Both the position numbers and the translations under genes were made by a program. Of a stretch of 64,000 nt of DNA, positions 55,501 through 64,000 are shown piece after piece. Under the pieces are notes generated by a model. It was not told where the DNA came from and searched no databases. It was given only the letters and a program-made list of their open reading frames with translations. Position 1 is the first letter of the stretch. Every line of letters starts with the position of its first letter. Origin of the DNA: Chionoecetes opilio (taxonomy: Eukaryota; Arthropoda; Malacostraca; Decapoda; Majidae); contig JACEEZ010020317.1 of assembly GCA_016584305.1 (NCBI GenBank), positions 314,794 to 378,793 of the forward strand. The letters are read 5' to 3'.

Positions 55501-56815
55501 TACACTGCATAACGGTAATCCTGCCCGTTAGTAGTCATTAGGTACATTTCTGTCCATTCAATGTTTACATATTTATAATGGTTAAGTGTCCAATCATGTA
55601 AAATATTATTTACACATACGTATTTTCATGCAGTTATACATTTACATGTACATATTAAGTAAAATTCCACATGATGAAAGGTCTAAAATATTGTGAAGGG
55701 AATGAAGGAGAGGGTTTGACGGCGCTGACTTGGAAGGTTCGACGATGCACTGTGTTGGAAGTTTCGACGGTGTTGTCGAAAATGCAAACTGTCGAACTTC
55801 CTGTTACCGTTTCAAGTATCCTGGACGTTTTGTTCTCATCATAATGAGTATTTCTAACCCCTACAACAGCCGTCGGAAATGAAAAATAACACTAGGGGGG
55901 TCTAGGGGGGCGAAATCCTCCCAATGAGGTTAGGTTCCGTAATCAATGCCCGGGTTAGGTTAGTTAACTAGCGGGAGGGTCTGGGAGTGGGGAGGCACAG
56001 AGGTACCGTTGATTCGGGCCGCCAGTTGAAACAGGCCGCCTATAGTAGCATGCATACCCAGCAGACAGGGCAGTTTCGCGGTCGTTTTCAGAGACACCGA
56101 CTATTTTTTCTTGGCCTACAATAGGTGCTTGTTCTAATGGAGATAGTTTTATTTTGCGCAAACCCTATTGTAGGCCAAGAAAAAATAGTCGGTGTCTCTG
56201 AAAACGACCGCGAAAGTCTCGTCCAGTATGCATTTAATATTGGCGGCCTGATTCAACTGGCGGCCCGAATCAACTGTATCCGAGGCACAGCCCCCCAGTT
56301 TTGTCAGAAGAGTATTGGTCAATAGGGTGTATTGGTTGAAACTGCATATTTACCTTGATTTCCGACAAAAAGGAGTGCCAGATTAATTCAAAACACATCA
56401 AACTATTCAGGAAAACTAAGTTTCGGCCTCAAAATTGGTGGTTGCCCAATGACGAAAATTGACCAATGTATCAAAGGGTGGCCTGACACACTCGTGTATC
56501 ATATTATTCAAAGTACAGCAACTAAATAACCACACTAGTCATATATTTAGCTGGCTAATGACTAAGATATCAGGCCTGGCATGCACCTTCCTGCCCGGCC
56601 TGGGGTACATGTGTCACCGAGCGGCTGTCACAAGGCTCAGGTGGCCGGGTCATCAACATAAACAAACCGAGAATCATCACTATACCTCCAATATCCACAC
56701 AATTAAACCTTAAAATAGTCATACCTGCACATGATCTGCTCGTCCATATCTTCAGGAGTAGGATGATGATAGCCAGTAAGTGGGAAATATCCCCTGCAAG
56801 CCTAAAAACGTTCAT
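43528..56815 (-). CDS. KDELR: ER lumen protein-retaining receptor (KDEL receptor), six coding exons
   Basis: Seven-helix Golgi/ER receptor that binds C-terminal KDEL/HDEL signals and returns ER chaperones from the Golgi in COPI vesicles. Coding exons on the - strand: 56815-56725, 53953-53853, 50638-50480, 50137-49991, 47522-47417, 43562-43528. All junctions are GT/AG with matching phases, giving 212 aa, the same length as vertebrate KDELRs. Seen: [119 protein letters not shown] and a Lys-rich tail [10 protein letters not shown] (COPI-type lysines). Introns are filled with SINEs, pogo-like elements and LINE remnants. A TGACGTGG box lies just upstream. Confidence 0.97.
43965..44786. mobile_element. 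Nested pogo-like element
   Basis: CAGTAAAACCCTTATAACTT / ...CGAGTTATAAGGGTTTTACTG inverted ends. Same family as the left end at 18043. Confidence 0.82.
44035..44396 (-). mobile_element. SINE (GGCGGTAGCAGTGG family), near full length
   Basis: - strand tRNA-like head GGGGAGGCGGTAGCAGTGGT with A box TAGCAGTGGTTAGCGT and a B-box-like GTGTTCGATACC. Body to TAGGCAGTGACCT on the + strand. Third layer of nesting. Confidence 0.88.
45342..45715 (+). mobile_element. SINE, full-length copy
   Basis: tRNA-like head GGGGAGGCGGTAGCAGTGGT; A box TAGCAGTGGTTAGCGT, B box GAGTTCGATCC. About 260-bp body, ending in AAAAAAATAATAATAATAA. Other copies: 18405, 44035, 48570 and (decayed) 49175. Confidence 0.9.
45832..46080 (+). 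repeat. Single arm of the 10221-10812 palindrome
   Basis: ATTCATTTATCAGAAAACTA...GAAGATAACAGTATATCATT matches the right arm of the palindrome at about 10560-10812 with scattered changes. No opposite arm here. Confidence 0.88.
47020..47329 (-). mobile_element. tRNA-derived SINE with perfect 16-bp TSD
   Basis: CAAACACCCGTATAAA occurs exactly at 47004-47019 and 47330-47345. Head on the - strand: GCCTCCGTGGTGTAGTGGCT (A box), CTACGAATC loop resembling tRNA-Arg(ACG), and GGTTCGAATCC (B box). Different family from the GGCGGTAGCAGTGG SINE. The perfect duplication implies a young insertion. Confidence 0.92.
47417..47522 (-). CDS. KDELR: KDELR coding exon 5
   Basis: 35 codons plus one base, [18 protein letters not shown] to FFYLYITK; acceptor TCTTACAG, donor GTAAGA. 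Confidence 0.96.
48110..48306. mobile_element. Short MITE related to 28265-30260
   Basis: TAGACCTCTTTTAACGCAAC left and ...GCGTTTAACAAGGTCTAGGTG right are imperfect inverted ends like those of the outer element at 28265. Left end slightly truncated. Confidence 0.5.
48570..48840 (-). mobile_element. SINE, head-truncated
   Basis: Body of the GGCGGTAGCAGTGG family without the tRNA head; ends at GGGTCTCACTCGCGATCA. Confidence 0.85.
49175..49335 (-). mobile_element. SINE, decayed fragment
   Basis: GAGGGCTGTGATGGCTGGCT...GTCATGCTGCCCCCTCATGT matches the middle of the same family with many substitutions. Confidence 0.65.
49530..49765 (+). mobile_element. LINE RT C-terminal remnant
   Basis: Frames read [20 protein letters not shown] and NAKNIN, FKAKID, the C-terminal signature of a common non-LTR element. 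Decayed, in KDELR intron 4. Confidence 0.6.
49991..50137 (-). CDS. KDELR: KDELR coding exon 4
   Basis: 49 codons, [11 protein letters not shown] to YRALYIINW; acceptor CCTGTAG, donor GTAAGT. Confidence 0.96.
50480..50638 (-). CDS. KDELR: KDELR coding exon 3
   Basis: 53 codons, [18 protein letters not shown] to NHDFSPLE; acceptor CTTTCAG, donor GTACTT. Confidence 0.96.
51065..51762. mobile_element. pogo-like element with triplicated LINE-tail fragment
   Basis: CACACAAACCTCGATTTCCC at the left and ...GGGAAATCGAGGTTTGTGTG at the right, TA on both sides. Inside, about 145-bp units at about 51232, 51390 and 51540 (TGAGCATGCNGCCACCTGGC...) encode on the - strand [17 protein letters not shown], a Cys/His motif typical of LINE ORF2 C termini; the third unit is partial. 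In KDELR intron 2. Confidence 0.8.
52690..52880 (+). mobile_element. LINE RT C-terminal remnant
   Basis: [20 protein letters not shown] matches the 'NRVVxxWNxLPxxVV' end of non-LTR RT proteins. Decayed. Confidence 0.5.
53060..53530 (+). mobile_element. LINE RT C-terminal remnant
   Basis: [46 protein letters not shown] in slipping frames. Same kind of element as at 49530. Confidence 0.65.
53853..53953 (-). CDS. KDELR: KDELR coding exon 2
   Basis: Acceptor CCTACAG; completes Gly31, then [17 protein letters not shown] to NSTMK; donor GTACAT. Confidence 0.96.
55156..55808. mobile_element. hAT-like MITE with perfect 8-bp TSD
   Basis: GTTTCAAG at 55148-55155 and 55809-55816 flank ends GGTTACAGGAAGTTTCAAC and ...GTCGAACTTCCTGTTACC. 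TTTCGACGG-type motifs recur inside both ends. 653 bp, no transposase. In KDELR intron 1. Confidence 0.88.
55850..55985. repeat. Dispersed repeat shared with 5330-5480
   Basis: GTCGGAAATGAAAAATAACA...GGTTAGGTTAGTTAACTAGC, with TTAGG-like motifs. Function unknown. Confidence 0.6.
56009..56274. repeat. Foldback with perfect 52-bp stem in KDELR intron 1
   Basis: 56074-56125 and 56164-56215 are exact reverse complements over 52 bp with a 38-bp loop. Outer ends GTTGATTCGGGCCGCCAGTT and its complement at 56252-56274 extend the structure imperfectly. Confidence 0.93.
56725..56815 (-). CDS. KDELR: KDELR coding exon 1
   Basis: 30 codons plus one base, MNVFRLAGD to SRSCA, donor G|GTATGA. ATG context CAAAGATGAAC. 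Confidence 0.96.
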
Positions 56816-56857
56816 CTTTGCGGCTGTGGTGTGTAGTGGTCCGCCGGGCTGTGCTTG

Positions 56858-56865
56858 TGACGTGG
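56858..56865 (+). promoter_or_regulatory. UPRE-like TGACGTGG box upstream of KDELR
   Basis: TGACGTGG 43-50 bp upstream of the KDELR ATG. This is the ATF6/XBP1 core of unfolded-protein-response elements, and KDEL receptors are UPR targets in other animals. No CCAAT-N9 partner is seen, so it is UPRE-like rather than ERSE. It could fall in the 5' UTR. Confidence 0.5.
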
Positions 56866-56899
56866 CTCGCTGTCAAGGTGGCGGAGCTGCGAGCTTTTT

Positions 56900-58011
56900 T
56901 CGGGTTATCTATCATTGTGATTTATTTTAAGGACTTTATACACGTTTTCCCTCACAATAACTGCTACATTAACGAGTATTCTCAGCTTCATGGGTGATTG
57001 TCGGCTGTTTGTGTTGTAAAGGCGGAAATTTTAGGCCGTATATATGTCAAAACAGTGGGAAAAATTCGTTTCCCATCAATAGATACAAAGAAATCAATGA
57101 TAGTAATCTCTAATAACAATCACTAATCGTTGGTGTTAAAGATGCGATCAGTTAAAGCCGTAGGTAGGTAGTATCGTCAAATAACAATGATTCATATTTG
57201 CATTATTTTCAGAAATAACACGAAGTTCATGATTGTTAATTTAAGGGAAGATATGAATACGTGTATGTTCGGGAAATACGTAAGGAATAACGAGGTCAAA
57301 TAAAATGATGCCAAATATCAGCACAAGTGTTATAATGTAGTTCATGCAGAAGGGAGGCGGATGTTAATATAGAGGCGGCAAGGCGTCACGATTTTGATGC
57401 CAACTGCGCCATATTGGATGACCCAAGGCGGCTCATTATATTCATCCCTACAATAATTACAATGTTGTTTTGACTGATTTGATTTAATCTTGTATCCATT
57501 TATAGTACACACACTAGGTAAACTGGAGAATTTCAAACCATACTCTTGATTCAGGCTACTTAAATAAATGTTGTAGGCCTACTATGAACGATTCATATTT
57601 TCTGTATAATGAGGCGAATTTGCACTCAGATCTCTAACTTTCTAAGCTACCAGTCTCCAGCTGCATGGTTCACATCCTATTCATACTCTGCGCTCATTGG
57701 TTGATTGCGATAATATGAACTAAGCCTCAATCAATAGCCTTACCGTAGCCCTACCTAGTTTGACAACATAAACCTGGCCGCTATAGGCCGGCACCTGCGA
57801 TGTACTATTATACATTTTCCTTTGTAAATTGTTCTGTCATGCAATACTTGTATTATGAATGCACCAATGGATAGTAGAATAGTTTTCAATTAGAAATATA
57901 TTTAACAAAATCTAAAGCAACTAAAATCAAATAAGATATCACGTGTCCTATAAGTAAAACAGCGTGTTAAAAGTATCATAGTTTTCATTTCGAGTCAAAT
58001 TTGATTATGAT
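56900..58011. other. No recognisable feature
   Basis: AT-rich DNA upstream of KDELR; no exon, array or inverted end that I can support. Confidence 0.5.
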
Positions 58012-59635
58012 CGTATTTTGTCCATGCCCTTGGAAGTAAAATTTTACTTATTTAAGCTCCGCCCACTTATATTTTACTCTTTTGCGTGCATAGAAAACTG
58101 AGCAGATACACTTCGGCAGCGATATTTTACTCTTTTCCTGAAAAATTATACAGTCGTGGGTGTGGGTGGTGGTTTCAAGAGCCTGGCCAATCAGATCGCG
58201 CGCATGAGAAAATCTTATCAAAACTCCTCCCGTAAATGTTTCTCTTTTCCTTTAATTCTCATCCAATTCAACATTCATTACATGCGCACGACATGCAAAG
58301 GATACTGTATTTAATTAATAGTAGGTAAGGAGTAGTAAGGAGTAGAGTAGGTGACTCTTAACAGGTAAGAAGTCACAAATATTAAAATTCTCCAGCGACG
58401 TCTGGGAACAAATTTCCCAATCCCTCGAATTTTTCAATGTGTCCGAATCTTCGTTGATGCTTGCTGGCTTAGCACCAAAACTGGTGTATTATTGCTATAG
58501 TATAGTCAAATACTTAAATATATTCATGAGTGATATTACATTTGCAATAGAAATGTATAAATTTGGTATATATGTTATATCACACAAAAAGAAAGCCTTT
58601 TAGAGAACCTATCGCAGGGCACGAATACGAACATTTCATCAGTCTGATTCATCTCCAACACGCGTAGGAAGGGTCTCTGTGTGTAACCCACGGGCCACCA
58701 CACACCCACCACCACCCAGGCACCCACCCGCCCACCACCACCCGCCCACCCACCACACGCCCATCACCTATCCGCCCACCACCCGCCACCACACACACAC
58801 CCACCACACGCCCATCACCCATCCACCCACCACACACCCACCCACCACACATCCGCCCACCACACACCCACCCACCACACGCCCATCACCCATCCGCCCA
58901 CCACACACCCACCCACCACACGCCCATCATACATCCGCCCACCACACACCCACCCACCACACGCCCATCACACATCCGCCCACCACACACCCACCCACCA
59001 CCCATCCGCCCACCACACACCCACCCACCACACGCCCATCATACATCCGCCCACCACACACCCACCCACCACACGTCCATCACACACCCGCCCACCACAC
59101 ACCCGCCCATGGATGTTAAACGGGGGAGATGCACTGGAGGATGAATCACAACCAGCATTCATCTAGGTTTAGGCAAAGAATAATTCGTGAAACGTAGATG
59201 TAGGTACACGTAGCCTACATACGTAGGGCCTACAGGTCCATGAAAGCATTAAACATCCTCGACGCACATCGTGAAATGGCTGTGTAGCAAATAGATATTC
59301 AAATAACAGTTTCATAGCGCCCTAAACATTTCAGTTTAATATAAAGTCCATCTATAGAGTTAGAAAACTGCTAGGCCATTCTAAGAGCTCAAAACAATTA
59401 GATATCGATGTGTAATACAGACAATCACGCTACTACTCTTTGCTGTGCCTTCAATAATGTCAACCTTAACGATATTCCTTGAGCCTCTGTAGGAGGTAAT
59501 GAAGTGTACGACACTTTTACTCTCGGCAACATCAAGAAAGAGCTTTGGCAGCGCTACAATCGTATTTTGTGATGGCAAGCAGGGGCGGAGCTTAAATAAG
59601 TATAATTTTACTCCAGAAGGACACTACAAAATACG
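58012..59635. mobile_element. TIR element enclosing a CACC minisatellite
   Basis: CGTATTTTGT...AGTAAAATTTTACTTATTTA and AGCTCCGCCC on the left mirror GGGCGGAGCTTAAATAAGTA...ACAAAATACG on the right (about 50-bp imperfect ends). No transposase; no clear target duplication. Confidence 0.65.
58680..59110. repeat. CACCCACC/ACACGCCCATCAC minisatellite
   Basis: Higher-order array of CCGCCCACCACACACCCACC and ACCACACGCCCATCA modules; gives a His/Pro/Thr low-complexity frame that is not a gene. Confidence 0.93.
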
Positions 59636-59727
59636 CCTGATCATTCCGTCATAGTGGAAATATTTTATGGTGACTGAAAGAGAAGAGTTGTTTACATTAA
59701 GGAGGTATCATGGGTAGCTACTACCTA

Positions 59728-60380
59728 CCGTAGATAACAGTGAAGTCACCAGTTTTACGTGTCTTTGTTATTTACAGACGTTAATACTTACATTTGCACA
59801 TCCATGATTTCAGGAAAGTTAGAAGGGTCTATCTGGAAAGTCTGTGTCATTTTGTGTCTTCATCTGTGTCATATTAGGGCTATAAATGAACAAATTACAA
59901 AAATAAAACCGAGTGGCGACCTCACTATACCTACTACAGTAAAGTCGCCAGCTAGTATTTTAACCCAACAGTTAAGTCGCCACTCTGGGGAATTCAGGGA
60001 AATTAGAGGTAAAGTAAAACAAGTCTCTATATATATTACCTGCGGAAGATGCTTGGATATATAAAAATTCCTCTGCCAACGTGAAAATAAATTCTATTCA
60101 AGTTTGAAAGATCTGGCAAGTCTGTGTCCTGTCGTCCGAAAGGCTACTGTTTACTGTCTGTCATCGCGCGAAGAAAAGCGTGAGAAGCAAAATGCGCAAC
60201 AGTTATACTCGTAGATACAAAGCATAAAACAACGCTGAAACAGGGTAGATTATACAATCATGATATAAACTACTGTGTAACATCTTCAGTGGCACATAAA
60301 AATCAGTAGTGATGCTATAATTCGTAATATTTGGCGCCTGGCGACTTCACTGCAGGTGGCGACTTCACTGTTATCTACGG
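59728..60380. mobile_element. MITE, 'CCGTAGATAACA' family, copy A
   Basis: CCGTAGATAACAGTGAAGTC ... GACTTCACTGTTATCTACGG inverted ends; TA at 59726-59727 and 60381-60382. 653 bp, no frame. Internal GTCGCCA motifs in both orientations. Confidence 0.92.
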
Positions 60381-60382
60381 TA

Positions 60383-61046
60383 CCGTAGATAACAGTCGAG
60401 TCGCCAGTTCAACGTTTCTTTGTTATTTAAAGACGTGTGGTGGCGTTAATACCTACATTTGTACATCCATGATTTCAAGAAAGTTAGAAGGGTCTATCTG
60501 GAAAGTCTGTGTCATTTTGTGTCTTCATCTGTGTCATATTAGCTAGGGCTATAAATGAACAAATGACAAAAATTGAACCGAGTGGCGACCTTACTATACC
60601 TACTACAGTAAAGTCGCCAGCTAGTATGTTAACCCAACAGTTGAGTCGCCACTCTGGGGAATTCAGGGAAATTAGAGGTAAAGTAAAACAAGTCTCTATA
60701 TATATTAGCTGCGGAAGATGCTTGGATGCATAAAAATTCCTCTGCCAATGTAAAAACAAATTCTATTCAAGTTTGAAAGATCTGGCAAGTTTTGTGTCCT
60801 GTCGCCCGAAAGGTGATGAGCTACTGTCTGTCATCGCGAAGAAAAACGTGAGAAGCAAAATGCGCAACAATTATATTTGCAGATACAAAGCATAAAACAA
60901 CGCTGAAACAGGCTAGATTATACAATCATGATAAACTACTGTGTAACATCTTCAGTGGCGCATAAAAATCAGTAGTGATGCTATGATTCGTAATATTTGG
61001 CGGCTGGCGACATGACTGCAGGTGGCGACTTGACTGTTATCTACGG
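60383..61046. mobile_element. MITE, same family, copy B, abutting copy A
   Basis: CCGTAGATAACAGTCGAGTC ... GACTTGACTGTTATCTACGG; shares the TA at 60381-60382 with copy A and has TA at 61047-61048. 664 bp, about 95% like copy A over most of its length. Confidence 0.92.
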
Positions 61047-61200
61047 TAGATGTAAATGACAATTAAGGTCGATCTGAAATAGCCATTACATATGTCAAGA
61101 TGCTATTGGGAAAACTATGGGAACTGTAGAAACTCTCTCCACGTAATATTGCACTCTTTGGGCAACCATGTTAATGGTTAGGTCATGTGCAATGCCTCTA

Positions 61201-61900
61201 CCGTTGTTGTTGTTGTTGTTGTTTTCTATTGTGCTCCCTTTTGGGGGGGAGCACACAGGCTAACAAGGAGCCCGTAGGGGGTGACTGCTTTCACGGCCTA
61301 ATTTGTTGGAGCAGATCGCAGTCCAAGTCTAGCGACTTCACTGCGACTACGAGTTGAGAGTTCCTTCTGCAGGGTGAAGTTCTGCTGCTGAATCAGTGGC
61401 ATTGCGACTTTCCAAGGTGGTTGGTAAGCATCACCTTTGTCTAGGAGCCCGGCGTCGTTCTGCAGCTCAAACATGTTCTTCAGCAGATCTCGAAGATAAT
61501 CGATCGGGAGTGTCACCGCCCGTCCATCAGTGTGGAGGAATGGTAGCCCATCCCTGACAGACACGACCTGACAGGCAGCTTCCCATACATGTGTCCGTGG
61601 TAGCGATTCTGTCTGGACATAGAGCTCAGCAGTGACGGTGACGGTGCTTGGTGTTTGACAAGCAACCGTGGAAGTAGCCGTTGACCTCTTCCTCTTCCTC
61701 CTCCTCCTCCTTCTCTTCTTGGGTGGTTCCGTGGGTGCAGTGGCAGATGTCAGTGGTGGAGCAGCCTTGCGCTGGCCTAGAGCGCGTCGGCTTACCTGTG
61801 CAGGTACTACTGGTAAGGGTCGGGTGTCACAATACTCTCGGTGGTCCCTGCTGCGCCCCGGGCTAAGAGGAGGAAGCCTCCTCAGTCCTCAGCAGTCGCT
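61201..61900 (-). pseudogene. Unassigned 200-codon open frame with retroelement-like 3' end
   Basis: - strand frame open from about 61900 to the stop at 61298: Pro/Ala-rich start, basic run KKRRRRRKRKR, then LPRTHVWEAACQVVSVRDGL, PFLHTDGRAVTLPIDYLRDL and KNMFELQNDAGLL. First ATG only at 61564. After the stop come a GTGCTCCC...GGGAGCAC hairpin and (CAA)n at 61202-61225, the look of a LINE/SINE 3' tail. I do not recognise the protein. It could be a retroelement ORF fragment or a truncated host exon. Confidence 0.4.
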
Positions 61901-61913
61901 CAAGGCAGATCTA

Positions 61914-62170
61914 CCGTCAATAACACTATATATAGTCGCCACTGCACTAATGTTGCCAGGCGCCATATATTACCAATTTTAGCATCGCTACAGACTCGTA
62001 TGTGCCACTGAAGAGGCATGCACAGTATATGTATTTTATTTTATGTACGTGTTTCAGTGGCACATACAAGTCTGTAGTGATGCTAAAATTCGTAATATAT
62101 GGCGCCTGGCGAAATTAGTGCAGTGGCGATATGTAGTGTTATAGTGATAGTGTTATAATGTTATTGACGG
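61914..62170. mobile_element. Short foldback MITE related to the CCGTAGATAACA family
   Basis: CCGTCAATAACACTATATAT ... ATAATGTTATTGACGG, TA on both sides (61912-61913, 62171-62172). Arms of 100-125 bp share CAGTGGCACATACAA and TATATGGCGCCTGGCGA with the 650-bp MITEs. Confidence 0.85.
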
Positions 62171-62612
62171 TAGTGATGTTAAGTATCAAGAAAGTACAAC
62201 TTACAAGTCTTGAGGTGCAGCCAGCCAGTTATGACTGCAACACTGGCGTACAGGCAATGTTGGCTTCTCTTAAAAATCCCGACCTCTTCTGTTCTGTCGG
62301 TTGTCCGCACTCGTATATTTAGGTACTGATGTGTTGCCTTTTGTAGTCACTATTGGTACCACTACTCACTCACCTTGGCTTTAATTTAAGGAGACATAGC
62401 TACTCGTGAAGTGCACTGTGGAGAAGGAAAGACTGAACGTAGTAGGCTTTCTGGGTATATTTTTCATTATGCTATGAAAGGGTTGCCATACGTCCGGATT
62501 TTCCCGGACATGTCCAGAATTTAGGTGGCAATATCGGCGTACGGGGGGAATTTTGAAAATTTTCGAAATGTCCGGATCCATTACCAATTTTTCATTTTTT
62601 TAAAACTGTATT

Positions 62613-64000
<1,388 letters not shown>

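Noticed and set aside
58679..59119. 146-codon His/Pro/Thr ORF
   Set aside because: Translation of the CACC minisatellite.

Overview
The window looks like nuclear DNA of an arthropod, most probably a decapod crustacean. This is inferred from three things: spliced genes with arthropod/metazoan-type proteins, TTAGG-like (arthropod telomere-type) repeats, and extreme loads of (GA)n, (GGAA)n and (AAT)n tracts with many nested transposons. No bacterial-type gene organisation is present. No species can be named from sequence alone.

Two host genes are well supported. IMMP1L (mitochondrial inner-membrane signal peptidase subunit 1) lies on the + strand in three coding exons (15128-15250, 15989-16186, 25171-25383); the reading frame and phases join exactly to give about 177 aa. 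The KDEL receptor (ER lumen protein-retaining receptor) lies on the - strand in six coding exons (56815-56725, 53953-53853, 50638-50480, 50137-49991, 47522-47417, 43562-43528); these join exactly to 212 aa. The two genes converge. A UPR-type TGACGTGG element lies 43-50 bp upstream of the KDELR start. Weaker candidates are a - strand signal-peptide exon at 1690-1810 whose splice donor abuts a minisatellite running off the left edge, an unidentified - strand exon at 14548-14738 that is divergent to IMMP1L, and a THAP zinc-finger exon at 7046-7570 cut in two by a CR1 fragment.

Everything else is repeats, many stacked inside each other. Left part (1-14 kb): minisatellites, a 260-bp-arm foldback (8055-8641), a composite palindromic element (9241-11029), and a MITE (12234-13762) invaded by an 8-bp-TSD element that carries a TTAGG-like array. 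IMMP1L intron 2 (16-25 kb) holds tRNA-derived SINEs, a TTAA-flanked MITE and a 6.2-kb RTE-like LINE. That LINE is itself broken by a TIR element full of (GGAA)n/(GA)n, by a solo LTR with a 4-bp TSD, and by a second TTAA MITE. The intergenic region (25.4-42 kb) holds pogo-like elements nested three deep, a 0.6-kb foldback, and a 7.6-kb RNase H-bearing LINE with a 9-12 bp TSD that is interrupted by a Tc1-like transposon. KDELR introns hold SINEs, pogo-like elements, decayed LINE tails, an 8-bp-TSD MITE and a perfect 52-bp hairpin. The right part (58-64 kb) holds a TIR element around a CACC minisatellite, two MITEs sharing one TA, an unassigned 200-codon open frame and a CR1 LINE running off the right edge.

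The most unusual theme is that several non-autonomous TIR elements enclose expanded tandem repeats. The host genes remain intact because every insertion that I can place falls in introns or between genes.
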